Below are positions 34,111 to 43,258 of a stretch of 64,000 nucleotides of DNA, one piece after another; position 1 is the stretch's first letter; each line of letters starts with the position of its first letter. This DNA is from Mucilaginibacter xinganensis (GTDB taxonomy: Bacteria > Bacteroidota > Bacteroidia > Sphingobacteriales > Sphingobacteriaceae): positions 62,001 through 126,000 of the forward strand of contig JAMFSA010000159.1 in the NCBI GenBank assembly GCA_026225055.1, in the 5' to 3' direction. The notes beneath the pieces are model-generated. The model ran no database searches and had not been told where the DNA came from. It worked only from the letters and a program-made list of their open reading frames with translations. The translations under genes and the position numbers were made by a program.

Positions 34111-34457
34111 ATGATAAAAAACTACATCAAAACGGCCTGGCGTAATTTGTTAAAAACAAATTTTACTCCTTCATAAACATCGCCTGCCTCACTGCTGGGT
34201 TGGCAATTGGCATCCTGATATTATTATGGGTGCAGGATGAGTTGAGTTTTGATCGTTTCCATAAACAAGCTGCAAACATTTACCGACTTGAGGTTTCAGG
34301 TGGAACGGGTGCCAGCGTGCAAATATTTACCTCTATTTTAGCGCCGATGGCCCCGGTTTCAAAACAGCGATTATCAGCTATACTGGATTATGTGCGCCTA
34401 ACGCCCGCTAACTTCACCCTATTTAAGTTCCACCTAAATACAAATAAAGGTCTTTAG
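34111..34457 (+). pseudogene. Broken FtsX/MacB-type ABC permease remnant
   Basis: The frame from ATG 34111 reads MIKNYIKTAWRNLLK and then meets TAA after 21 codons. Adding one base in the A-run at 34152-34156 restores a typical continuation (NKFYSFINIA, then AIGILILLWVQDELSFDRFH and NIYRLE), so a single A was lost from a six-A tract. After the shift the frame stays open only to 34457, about 115 codons in total against some 780-800 for intact family members. The permease core and C-terminus are gone. Intact homologues are signal-type efflux permeases with a large periplasmic domain. No adjacent ATPase or second fragment is seen. Confidence 0.85.
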
Positions 34458-34630
34458 AGATAGTCTATGGGCCTTTTTCGTTGGCGATTGTCAACAATGG
34501 AGATACACTTCGAGGGCACCATCGGTTTTTCTAAACTATACTAACAAAATGTGTAAACTCCTATAGATCAAGAAATAAAACTGCACAAATCTGATATCTC
34601 GCCAAAAGGTATACTAAAAATGTTTATAAA

Positions 34631-34658
34631 AACTACAATTGTAGTTGTATAATTACAA
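34631..34658. promoter_or_regulatory. BlaI-type operator before the BlaI/M56 pair
   Basis: AACTACAATTGTAGTT (34631-34646) is a perfect 16-bp palindrome holding TACA...TGTA. TTGTA (34645-34649) and TACAA (34654-34658) form a second, overlapping one. The TACA/TGTA core is that of BlaI/MecI boxes. It lies 22-50 nt before the BlaI start codon, so autoregulation is likely. Confidence 0.7.
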
Positions 34659-34679
34659 TAATAGTTTTATGCTTGTATT

Positions 34680-35042
34680 ATGAAACGACTAAGCGAAAAA
34701 GAAGAAGCCATAATGCAGGCGGTTTGGAAGTTAAAAAAGGCCTTTGTTAAGGAAGTGCGCGACGACCTGCCCGACCCAAAACCCCACATCAACACCGTAG
34801 CAACCATGATGCGCCGGTTGGCCGACAAGGGCTTTTTAAAATTTGAAGATTTTGGAAGTACTTACCGTTATGCGGCGATAATATCTAAGATGGAATACAC
34901 CAGGAAGTTTGTAAGGCCGCTTTTAGCCGGGCTGTTTGGCAATTCCATGAAAAACGTGGTATCGTTTTTTGCCGAGGAGGATGAAGTGTCCTTAGATGAA
35001 CTAAAAGAGATCATTAAAATGATAGAGGATAAGAACAAATAA
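34680..35042 (+). CDS. BlaI/MecI/CopY-family repressor
   Basis: A 120-residue winged-helix protein: LSEKEEAIMQAVWKLKKAFVKE, then PHINTVATMMRRLADKGFL as the recognition region, and a helical dimerisation/cleavage region. In the bla and mec systems this repressor is inactivated by the partner M56 protease when the sensor is triggered. The partner gene starts 11 nt downstream. A perfect palindrome lies upstream. Regulated genes other than this operon are unknown; no beta-lactamase gene is nearby. Confidence 0.92.
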   Translation: MKRLSEKEEAIMQAVWKLKKAFVKEVRDDLPDPKPHINTVATMMRRLADKGFLKFEDFGSTYRYAAIISKMEYTRKFVRPLLAGLFGNSMKNVVSFFAEEDEVSLDELKEIIKMIEDKNK

Positions 35043-35053
35043 ATTTCAGTACC

Positions 35054-36844
35054 ATGGAACCATTAGTTATGTACCTGTTAAAGGCCAATGTGGTGATATC
35101 CATATTGTTCCTGTTTTATTTATTGGTGCTCAAAAACGATAAGTCGTTTAAGCAGAATAGGTTTTACCTACTATTCAGTTTAGTACTATCGCTGTTTTTG
35201 CCTCTTTTGCCAGAGTTGAGTTCTCCGCATTTCGAGCCGATCCAGCGCCAGATAACAACGGCCAACCCGTTAAACGGCCTGTACACAACTATTGGTAATT
35301 CGCAAATGATTACAAAACCCGTTAACACCGCTTACGTTGCCGTTAACCAGGGCTTTACACCTCCTTCGCTGATGCAAATTTTAGCCGGTGCTTATTTATT
35401 AGTTAGTATTGTTTTACTGGCAAGATCGATCATAAAAGTACTTAAAATCAGTATCCTGATCAAAAACACCGATAAACAATATATAGATGGTATTTACTAT
35501 TGCGCTTTTGATGGAACTGCTCCGTTTTCATTCTTCAATTACCTGGCCATTAACAAAGAACTTTTTAACGATAATGAACTCCAGCAGATCATTGCGCATG
35601 AAAATGTGCACATACGGCAGTGGCATAGTATAGATATATTGTTTGCCGAATTGGTGCATGCTATACTATGGATCAACCCACTGTTGTTATACTTAAAACG
35701 CGGCATCAAGCTCAATCACGAATACATTGCGGATGCCGAAGTAATTAACAGTGGCGTTGATAAAAAGGACTATCAGCTTAGCATTCTGCACAGCTCACTT
35801 AAACTCAACCAGGTAAACCAACTAACCAGTCTATATAGTTCTTCAAAAATTAAACTTCGTATCAAAATGATGAATTTAAAAAAATCACCTAACGCAAATG
35901 CGTACAAATATGCGTTTGTGTTGTTACTAATTGTGGCCAGTTATTGCTTAATTAACCCATTAAGCGTGAGTGCTCTACAGAAAAACGTGAGCGGAACTGC
36001 TCAGGATCTGAAAAAATTTGAGGGCTATTACGAGATGAAAGGCACCAAAGGGGCGGCCGTAATACAAATTACTGCGACCGGCAATGGCATAGTTTTAAAA
36101 CAATTATGGAATGACAAGCAAATTGACTTTACATCTAACGGCCCGTTAACGTTTTCAACAAAAGACAACCCATCATTCACTCTTAAGTTTACCAGCGACA
36201 ATGCAGGCCTCATTACCCAGATTTTAGCCTTTGGAAAAGACGTTTGGGTTAGAAGTGATAGCTACCATCTTCCTGTTGCGGTAAAATTAACTGCACATGA
36301 CCTGAAAAAGTTTGAGGGCTATTACGAGATGAAAGGCCCAAAAGCAGGCTTTATACAAATATCCTCTACCGGCAGTGGTTTAGTTTTAAAGCAATTATGG
36401 GATTACAAACAATTTGATTTTGCAGCAAAGAGCCCGTTAGACTTTTTTGGAAAAACCGCTCCCGGCTTTACCCTCCAGTTTACCAGCGACAATGCAGGCC
36501 ACATTACCCAGGTTTTGGCTTTTGGAACAGATGTTTGGGTTAGAAGTAATAACTACCATGCCCCTGTTGAAATAAAATTAACTGCACAGGAGTTGAAAAA
36601 ATTTGAAGGCAAATATGAGGCCGCAAACAAAAAAGGAACTTATATACAAATCAGCTCTAACGGCAATGGCTTAGTTTTAAAGCAGCTATGGGATAACAAA
36701 CAAATTGATTTTGCAGCCGCGAGCACATCAGACTTTTTTGCAAAAGCAGAGCCTGGCTTTACCCTCCAGTTTACCGGTAACAATTCCGGTGGCGTTACCA
36801 AGGTTTTGGCTTTTGGAAAAGATGTTTGGGAGAAAGTTAATTAA
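35054..36844 (+). CDS. M56 (BlaR1-type) metallopeptidase with three tandem C-terminal repeats
   Basis: A 596-residue membrane protein with helices at about 8-25, 38-55, 107-128 and 297-315. The zinc-protease site is His182-Glu183-Asn-Val-His186, followed by the M56 segment HEYIADAEV. Instead of a penicillin-binding sensor the C-terminus holds three tandem units of about 98 residues (317-413, 414-510, 511-596), each beginning DLKKFEGYYE or similar, with LVLKQLWD and VLAFGKDVW. They resemble DUF3471-type beta modules. The protease should cleave the adjacent BlaI-type repressor on a signal sensed by this repeat region; the signal is unknown. Confidence 0.85.
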   Translation: MEPLVMYLLKANVVISILFLFYLLVLKNDKSFKQNRFYLLFSLVLSLFLPLLPELSSPHFEPIQRQITTANPLNGLYTTIGNSQMITKPVNTAYVAVNQGFTPPSLMQILAGAYLLVSIVLLARSIIKVLKISILIKNTDKQYIDGIYYCAFDGTAPFSFFNYLAINKELFNDNELQQIIAHENVHIRQWHSIDILFAELVHAILWINPLLLYLKRGIKLNHEYIADAEVINSGVDKKDYQLSILHSSLKLNQVNQLTSLYSSSKIKLRIKMMNLKKSPNANAYKYAFVLLLIVASYCLINPLSVSALQKNVSGTAQDLKKFEGYYEMKGTKGAAVIQITATGNGIVLKQLWNDKQIDFTSNGPLTFSTKDNPSFTLKFTSDNAGLITQILAFGKDVWVRSDSYHLPVAVKLTAHDLKKFEGYYEMKGPKAGFIQISSTGSGLVLKQLWDYKQFDFAAKSPLDFFGKTAPGFTLQFTSDNAGHITQVLAFGTDVWVRSNNYHAPVEIKLTAQELKKFEGKYEAANKKGTYIQISSNGNGLVLKQLWDNKQIDFAAASTSDFFAKAEPGFTLQFTGNNSGGVTKVLAFGKDVWEKVN

Positions 36845-36875
36845 CTTCAGTAAGCGCTTACCTGAAAATGAAAAA

Positions 36876-36906
36876 GCTTTTAGATCAATTTCTAAAAGCC
36901 TTTTTT
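36876..36906 (+). terminator. Rho-independent terminator of the BlaI/M56 operon
   Basis: GCTTTTAGA (36876-36884), loop TCAATT, TCTAAAAGC (36891-36899), then C and six T. The 9-bp stem lies 32 nt after the M56 stop codon. Confidence 0.85.
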
Positions 36907-37116
36907 CTTGCTTAAAACTTCCTGAAAATTTAAAGTTGCATGGGTTCCGCTCTATCTAAAATAAGCTTATATTCTAATGGATAACGGGTTTCTTCATCAT
37001 AGAGCATGGAATAACCTTTTTGTGATGGTTGGTGGTTGTGCAACTGTTTGTGAGGCTTTTTATTTCAGCAATTTTCTATTATGTTAGTGAAGCTATTGCA
37101 AATAGCTGCCTTTTAG

Positions 37117-37797
37117 ATGAAATATTTAACAATTTTAATTTCACTATTTCTTCTGCTTCTAATTTCATGCAATCATAAAAGCAGTCAAACTAATATTCAA
37201 ATAATTAAAAAGGACACCGATGTTAATATAGCTGTTAAGTTGCTACCAACAACTGATAGTGGTAAGCTGATGCTTCATTTGGATAGTTTGCCAAAAATCA
37301 AGTTCCCATTTAAATCAGAAGCCTATAATCGTGAATTCGATTCAATTGATTTGTCTGAGTTTAAGAACAAGAAATTATTTAATTTGTCCTTTACAAGAAT
37401 ACCGACTACCATTGGTGGGGGCGGGCTTGACGACGAACGAGTAGATTCAACTTTCAACTTAGTTGAAAAGAATTACAAAGGAGCCTGGAATTTAATTGTA
37501 AAGAAGCCCAAATTTATTGTTGTAGAGATACAATCGATATATTTCAATGGCGTAAAATTAGTTACTTTAACTTATAATCTTGAAGTTATTGATGCTATCA
37601 ATATAGCAATAGCTGATCCTTCGGGGCATTATCCCTGGTTTGCCGACAGGCATTCTATTATCAACCAAAACTTAACATTAATTCTTCAGCATGAATATAT
37701 CATGAATGAAACTGAAAACAGTGCTGAAACCGAGACATCACATGAAAAATGGTTCATTGATAAAACCGGGCATTTTAAAAAGAGTAAAAACCAATGA
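37117..37797 (+). CDS. Lipoprotein of unknown function
   Basis: A 226-residue protein with a lipobox (LLLLISC). The mature part is Lys/Ile/Asn-rich and the gene is more AT-rich than its neighbours, so it may be a late acquisition. No known domain is visible; FPFKSEAYNREFDSIDLSEF and the Asp/His-containing ADPSGHYPWFADRHSI are its most distinct segments. It is flanked by about 270 nt of non-coding sequence on each side, with no sign of an operon. Confidence 0.65.
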   Translation: MKYLTILISLFLLLLISCNHKSSQTNIQIIKKDTDVNIAVKLLPTTDSGKLMLHLDSLPKIKFPFKSEAYNREFDSIDLSEFKNKKLFNLSFTRIPTTIGGGGLDDERVDSTFNLVEKNYKGAWNLIVKKPKFIVVEIQSIYFNGVKLVTLTYNLEVIDAINIAIADPSGHYPWFADRHSIINQNLTLILQHEYIMNETENSAETETSHEKWFIDKTGHFKKSKNQ

Positions 37798-38067
37798 AAG
37801 AACAAATAGATTTCTGCTTACTAATTGAACATTAAAGCCGCCACAGAGCATTTACTGGATATGCTTTTACCTGAAACTCATAAGTAAGCTGAAATATTTT
37901 ATTTATTTTCAACCCCGTTATTATTTTTTTATTAAGCGTTAATTAATGCGCCAGCATTTTTTTGCAGTAACTAATTATTGAATCATATGCCCTGGTCTAA
38001 TTTTAGATAGATGAGCTATCTTCAGGAAATGCTGCCCATAATTAGATATATTTTAATAGATTGATAA

Positions 38068-39510
38068 ATGAAATATTTGATTTCAGCGATTCTTATTTTT
38101 AGCGGATTAGTGGTTCATGCGCAAACCAACGGCAAGGTAAAAGTAGCCTGCATAGGTGCCAGCATCACTTATGGTGCCCTTATCGAGAATAGGGAACAGA
38201 ATTGTTATCCGGCCCAGCTGCAGAACATGCTTGGAAACCACTACCAGGTAACAAATTATGGTGTAAGCGCTACTACTTTAATACGTAAAGGCGATAACCC
38301 TTACTGGCAAACCAAACAATATAAGGATGCCCTGGCTGATAACCCGGATGTGGTAATTATTGACCTGGGCGGGAACGACTCAAAATTAATTAACCGCACA
38401 CATCTGGATCAATACGAGCAGGATTATAAAGAATTTATTCATTCATTTACGCAGCTGCCATCGCACCCGCGTGTTATCTTATTGCTGGCTATGGCCACTT
38501 TTTTAAAAGATACAGCCGGTATTTGGGATCCTGTGATCGTAAACCAGATCAATCCGAAGATACAGAAGGTAGCTTATGACGAGCATGTGGAAGTTATTGA
38601 TATGCACTCGCCATTTGTAAATAAGGAAGCTAATATGCCCGATAAACTGCATCCGGATAAAATTGGTGCAGGTATTATGGCGCAAAACGTTTACCGGGTA
38701 ATAGCGCAAGAGCGGGATAAGGATTTTGATATATTCAAAACCCTTACTATGCCATTAAAGCAAAGTTCGTTTTATGGCTATGAATGCGCTGATTTTACTT
38801 TTAACGGAAGAAACTGTAAAATAGCAAAGCCCAAATTTGCTGCCAAGGGCCATCCATGGGTTTGGCGCGCACGTTTCTGGGGGCATGAGCCACAAACTGA
38901 TATTGCATTGTTGCAGCAAGGTTTTCACATTGTTTATTACGATGCGGCGGAGCTGCTGGGCAATAACGAGGCCATTGCCGATTGGGACGGCTATTATAAA
39001 TTATTACACAAAGCAGGGCTCGCTAAAAAAGCAGTACTGGAAGGCATGAGCCGCGGCGGTATTTATGCATTTAACTGGGCTGCTTTAAATCCCGAAAAAG
39101 TTGCCTGTGTGTATGTTGATAATCCTTTATTGAATATTCCGTCGTGGGCAGCGCAGTTTATCAATAAGCCTGATATGAAAGATGAAATGTTTCTGGCTTT
39201 TAAAAAAGATTATAACCTGACTACTGACAGCGATATAATGAATTTTAAAGGCAGCCCGGTTGATAAGGTAAAACAGATTGTAAAGGGCAAATACCCTATA
39301 CTAATACTTTGTGCCGATGCGGATGAACAGGTGATTCCGCAAGAAAATACCCTGCTGTTTGAGCAAATGGTAAAGGCATTGAACGGAAATATCACCGTAA
39401 TACACAAGCCTGGATTCAAGCATCACCCGCATAGTCTGCCTAATCCGGCCCCAATTGTCGATTTTATATTGCAGGAAACCGGTTATATTGCAAAAGCAGC
39501 TATTAAATAG
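38068..39510 (+). CDS. Exported SGNH hydrolase fused to alpha/beta hydrolase
   Basis: A 480-residue secreted protein (signal peptide ending VVHAQ). Residues about 20-215 are an SGNH esterase: IGASITYG carries the Ser, LGGNDSK the Asn, and DKLHPDKIGAG the Asp/His. Residues about 230-480 are an alpha/beta hydrolase with the nucleophile elbow GMSRGG, a likely acid in CADADEQV and a His in the KHHPHS segment. Two esterase domains in one chain suggest removal of two kinds of ester from plant polysaccharide, such as acetyl and feruloyl groups. That pairing is inference. No glycosidase gene is adjacent. Confidence 0.85.
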   Translation: MKYLISAILIFSGLVVHAQTNGKVKVACIGASITYGALIENREQNCYPAQLQNMLGNHYQVTNYGVSATTLIRKGDNPYWQTKQYKDALADNPDVVIIDLGGNDSKLINRTHLDQYEQDYKEFIHSFTQLPSHPRVILLLAMATFLKDTAGIWDPVIVNQINPKIQKVAYDEHVEVIDMHSPFVNKEANMPDKLHPDKIGAGIMAQNVYRVIAQERDKDFDIFKTLTMPLKQSSFYGYECADFTFNGRNCKIAKPKFAAKGHPWVWRARFWGHEPQTDIALLQQGFHIVYYDAAELLGNNEAIADWDGYYKLLHKAGLAKKAVLEGMSRGGIYAFNWAALNPEKVACVYVDNPLLNIPSWAAQFINKPDMKDEMFLAFKKDYNLTTDSDIMNFKGSPVDKVKQIVKGKYPILILCADADEQVIPQENTLLFEQMVKALNGNITVIHKPGFKHHPHSLPNPAPIVDFILQETGYIAKAAIK

Positions 39511-39633
39511 CCGATAGAATCTTTATCTATTTCCTTAATCGGTTCTACTTTAACCTCGATTGAAGCTATAACAATTGCCAGCTCCATCATAAATTCATTA
39601 CAGAGTTGGCAATTGTTATTATTTTCTTTTGCC

Positions 39634-40611
39634 TTACAGCTGGCTTACCAATTCCGCTATCCTGTTAGAGATACCTACTTCGTTATCATACCAGGCTACA
39701 ACTTTCACCAGTTTGTCAATAACCTTGGTAAGGCTGCCATCAACAATTGATGAATGCGTATTGCCCAGGATATCCGATGATACATATTGTTCCTCAGTAT
39801 ATTCCATAATGCCTTTGAGCGAGGTTTCGGCATAGTATTTAAACAGGTTGTTCAGCTCGGCGACTGATACTTCCTTTTTTAAGTTGATGGATAGATCTAC
39901 TATTGATGCATCAATTACCGGTACGCGGTAGGAGTAGCCATCCAGTTTACCTTTTAAGTTCGGCAATACATCCCCTATGGCTTTGGCGGCACCTGTGGTT
40001 GTAGGGATGATGGAATAAGATGCTGCACGTGCCCGCCTCAGGTCTTTATGAGGTGCATCCTGCAAGTTTTGATCGGCTGTGAATGCATGAATGGTGATCA
40101 TATAACCGGATTCGATCCCGAATTCATTATCCAGTATAGATAAGATAGGGGCTATGCTGCCCGTAGTGCAGGATGCGGTTGAATAGATCAGATCGTCACT
40201 TATAATTTCGTTATTAACACCATGTACAATGGTTTTTACGCCACCGGTAGCAGGCGCAGTGATCAATACTTTTTTTGCACCGGCCTTGATATGTGAAGTT
40301 GCCGAAGCTTTATCTGTAAAACGCCCGGTTGATTCTATAACCACATCGATACCCAGATCTTTCCATGGGAGTTTTTCGGGATCCCTTTCACTTAATAAGC
40401 GGATCCGTTTTCCATTTACTATCATGGCGTCATCGTCAGCAATAACTTCACCCGGGAATCGCCCGTGTGCGGTATCATATTTAAGCAAATGGGCTAATGT
40501 TTTAATATCCGTTAGGTCATTTATGGCTACAACTTCTATCTCTGGTTTGTTTTGTAATGCCCTGAGGGTCATTCTGCCTATGCGGCCGAATCCATTAATT
40601 GCAATTTTCAT
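39634..40611 (-). CDS. gap: Glyceraldehyde-3-phosphate dehydrogenase
   Basis: A 325-residue enzyme with the NAD fold INGFGRIGRMTLRAL at the start, NDLTD with an Asp that favours NAD, and catalytic Cys148 in TASCTTGSIAP with the base His in TIHAFTADQ. The active-site block differs from the classical SCTTNCLAP by Gly-Ser replacing Asn-Cys, so this may be a paralogue rather than the main glycolytic enzyme. It catalyses the oxidation and phosphorylation of glyceraldehyde 3-phosphate. It is monocistronic, with no other glycolytic gene in the window. Confidence 0.88.
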   Translation of the reverse strand: MKIAINGFGRIGRMTLRALQNKPEIEVVAINDLTDIKTLAHLLKYDTAHGRFPGEVIADDDAMIVNGKRIRLLSERDPEKLPWKDLGIDVVIESTGRFTDKASATSHIKAGAKKVLITAPATGGVKTIVHGVNNEIISDDLIYSTASCTTGSIAPILSILDNEFGIESGYMITIHAFTADQNLQDAPHKDLRRARAASYSIIPTTTGAAKAIGDVLPNLKGKLDGYSYRVPVIDASIVDLSINLKKEVSVAELNNLFKYYAETSLKGIMEYTEEQYVSSDILGNTHSSIVDGSLTKVIDKLVKVVAWYDNEVGISNRIAELVSQL

Positions 40612-40708
40612 TTTGTTTGTATTAAGTTAAATAAATAAGGACATAGCATGCCCGTTAACGTACAGCCTGTAGCTGCGTATTTTAAATTGAGATCAGTATT
40701 TTCTTTAA

Positions 40709-41758
40709 TTAATTTGTATGATATAAGCTGGATTGAAGTATATCACTAATGCCATCTATCTTGAGCGATGTTCTGAATGCCCGGCGATAATCTGATGGGG
40801 TAGTCATTAAATGCCTCAAAAACGTCCGTCGCATTGAAACCAGGCCGCCGAGGCCGCATTTTTCTGCTATACATTCAAGGGGCATGTCCGTATCTTCCAA
40901 ATATTTTCGGGCCATTTCAACCCTGAGTTTTTCAATAAATTTAGCGGGAGGTAGACCCGTTTGCTTATGAAATACTCGCGTAAAATTTCTTGGGCTCATA
41001 TTTAAATGTTCAGCCATACTAACTACATCTAATGCTTCATGCAGATTTTTAACAAACCAGTCATGTAGTTTTTGGGCAATGTTTGAGCTTTCGTAAACGG
41101 GCAGCAAATTGCCAAACTGAACCTGGAAACCGGGCCTGCTTAAATAAAAAACCAGTTTCCGGGCTACTTGTATAGCAATATCTTTTCCGTGGTCTTCCTC
41201 TACCAGAGCAAGCGCAAGGTCGATTCCTGATGATACCCCGCCAGAAGAGTATATATTCCCGTCACTTGTGTAAAACGCTGTGCTGTCTACATCTACAAGA
41301 GGATATTCCTTTTTTAACCTGTCGCTCAATTGCCAATGTGTTGTCGCTTTTTTTCCGTTCAATAAACCTGCTTCGGCTAACGAAAATGCCCCGCCACAAA
41401 CCGACCCGATGCGGCGTGTGTTATTTTTATTTATGAATGCCAGCCAATCATAAAAATCATGGTGTTGCGGTTTTTTTAAAGTGTTGAAATCGTTACCAGC
41501 TACTATGAGCGTATCAATAGGCGTTTTAATTTCCATTGCGCAGTATTGACAAACTATCTCCATGCCTGTTGAGGTGCTGATCTTTTTGTCGATAGTTGGA
41601 GATGCAATCAAAACATCGTAGCCTGCTTTGGAGCCTGACGCGCTCAAACATTTATCGGCAGTAGTGAAAACATCAGCCGGACCTGCAAAATTAAGCAGCG
41701 TGATGCCAGACATGGCTACAATTACTACTTGCTTTCTTTGCTGATTATCAACGATCAT
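40709..41758 (-). CDS. GlxA-type regulator (DJ-1/PfpI domain plus AraC HTH)
   Basis: A 349-residue protein. Residues about 8-190 form a DJ-1/PfpI amidotransferase-like domain with the Cys of GSVCGGAFSLAEAGLLNGK. Residues about 230-330 are two AraC helix-turn-helix motifs (MSPRNFTRVFHKQTGLPPAKF). These regulators often respond to nitrogenous or aromatic compounds. It is next to the dioxygenase-pirin operon, separated by about 260 nt and transcribed in the same direction, and may control it. That link is inferred. Confidence 0.9.
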   Translation of the reverse strand: MIVDNQQRKQVVIVAMSGITLLNFAGPADVFTTADKCLSASGSKAGYDVLIASPTIDKKISTSTGMEIVCQYCAMEIKTPIDTLIVAGNDFNTLKKPQHHDFYDWLAFINKNNTRRIGSVCGGAFSLAEAGLLNGKKATTHWQLSDRLKKEYPLVDVDSTAFYTSDGNIYSSGGVSSGIDLALALVEEDHGKDIAIQVARKLVFYLSRPGFQVQFGNLLPVYESSNIAQKLHDWFVKNLHEALDVVSMAEHLNMSPRNFTRVFHKQTGLPPAKFIEKLRVEMARKYLEDTDMPLECIAEKCGLGGLVSMRRTFLRHLMTTPSDYRRAFRTSLKIDGISDILQSSLYHTN

Positions 41759-42017
41759 ATATCAAATCTACACTTTTCATTAATTGTCTCAAAGGACATA
41801 AATTATACATTTTAGGCCAAAAAGATATAAACTTTAATCTACAAAGAAATGTGTACAGTCATTCGAACACGAAAGTGGTTCGGGTTAAAAGTATGTCGGG
41901 TGATTTTTATATGGTAACTGAGATCGTGCTGGTGCAGCAAAGTTTTCAAAGGTTCTCGGCCTTAATATTGCAGAGAGTCTTCATTGAAATTAAAGGTTTT
42001 CTCTTTAAAAGAATGCT

Positions 42018-42734
42018 TTATTTGACTATTTTAAGGTTTCTGTGATTAGTTATTTTACCAATTTCCAGCAGCATGATCACTGCATCGTTGGACAATGCCT
42101 CCATGTCAATTTCGTTTAGCTCCCATAAAACAAACCCGTCCCTGGCGTGCATTAAGCGGTATTGTACTTCAAATACGCCGTCAATAACAAATGCGAACAA
42201 AAAGTTATCAGGGTTGGATGCACGGAGTGTAGCTTCGGCACGCCCGTCAAACTGCCCTACGTAACCAATGGCATTGTTTAGTTTAAAAATCTCTATCAAT
42301 TGGTTCTTATTCCCGGGCAGGTCAAAAGCAAATCTCTGCTGCTGGTTGGGTTTATTGGCTTTAATCCACAGGTGTAAAAAGTTTACCATTTCTTTTTTGT
42401 ACAGATTGTTAACCTGGAAACGGGAACCCGCGGGCAGATCTAATAATTGTACATGGCCGGGTTTAATCAGGTCTATATTGCCCAAACTATCCATATATTC
42501 TATAGCGCCTACTACCGGAATAAGGATAACAGCCGAATGTTTTTCTACATCCATGCTGATGCTTTTCCTCCCAACCAGCGTATCATCGTTCAAAACATAC
42601 AGATCACTGAAAGGTGCTTTATATTCATGCTGATAATTCCCAAAATTGAAGGTGTTGTAACTGCGGTACCAGTCCAGCTGATTCAGCCCCCGTTCATCTG
42701 CCAAAAATAGTTTCCCTTTAGATTGCGGTATCAT
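42018..42734 (-). CDS. Pirin-like bicupin protein
   Basis: A 238-residue protein of the pirin family. The N-terminal signature is YNTFNFGNYQHEYKAPFSDL followed by LYVLNDDTLV, and PVVGAIEYMDSLGN forms the metal cupin. The metal-ligand histidines of quercetin-degrading pirins are only partly seen, so enzymatic activity is uncertain. It overlaps the preceding gene by 17 nt, which implies tight translational coupling, and ends the dioxygenase operon. Confidence 0.78.
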   Translation of the reverse strand: MIPQSKGKLFLADERGLNQLDWYRSYNTFNFGNYQHEYKAPFSDLYVLNDDTLVGRKSISMDVEKHSAVILIPVVGAIEYMDSLGNIDLIKPGHVQLLDLPAGSRFQVNNLYKKEMVNFLHLWIKANKPNQQQRFAFDLPGNKNQLIEIFKLNNAIGYVGQFDGRAEATLRASNPDNFLFAFVIDGVFEVQYRLMHARDGFVLWELNEIDMEALSNDAVIMLLEIGKITNHRNLKIVK

Positions 42735-43248
42735 AGATCTCCTCCTGCTTTATACTGTGAATACTTAAAAATGGCTGCATGGTAAACATTTCTGTTAAAA
42801 TGCCATCGTTGCTTTCCGGTACAGTTCCTGTAAAGGCCACCAGCAGCAGGTTTCCTACCGTATCAATCCAGGTAAGGGGTTCGCTGATAAATTCTACAGC
42901 AATGCGATGCCTGGACTTGTCACGAATATCTGAATCGATAATTTCAAACTTGTAATTTTTAAATGGCAGAAAAACTTTACCCAGGTTATTCAGGATGTCG
43001 GGCACCTTACCATTCAGTTGTTTCAGATAATTGATCACGGATGCACTCACTAAAAAGTGCAGCTTATCCGCATTAGGTACATGTTGCCTCAGTTCCGCAA
43101 AAGTGAAATACTTTTTATCTGTGTTGTAATTTTGCGACTGGATCAGGTATTCCTGAAATGTGGCATCGGATACATACTTCTCCCATGCATTCTGTGAATC
43201 TGCATTGATCACTTTGCGGTACGATAACCGGATTATCCCTTTCGACAT
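42718..43248 (-). CDS. Unknown protein in dioxygenase-pirin operon
   Basis: A 176-residue soluble protein with no signal peptide and no motif I know. It opens MSKGIIRLSYRKVINADSQN and contains LHFLVSASVINYLKQLNGK and EPLTWIDTVGNLLLVAFTG. It lies 10 nt after the dioxygenase gene and its end overlaps the pirin gene start by 17 nt, so all three are one transcript. It could be a partner or a substrate-handling protein for the dioxygenase; this is guesswork. Confidence 0.7.
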   Translation of the reverse strand: MSKGIIRLSYRKVINADSQNAWEKYVSDATFQEYLIQSQNYNTDKKYFTFAELRQHVPNADKLHFLVSASVINYLKQLNGKVPDILNNLGKVFLPFKNYKFEIIDSDIRDKSRHRIAVEFISEPLTWIDTVGNLLLVAFTGTVPESNDGILTEMFTMQPFLSIHSIKQEEIYDTAI

Positions 43249-43258
43249 AAGATAGATG

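Noticed and set aside
36004..36844. Tandem DNA repeats as a CRISPR or variable array
   Set aside because: They are in-frame protein repeats of about 98 residues with diverged DNA, so they are domains of the M56 protein.
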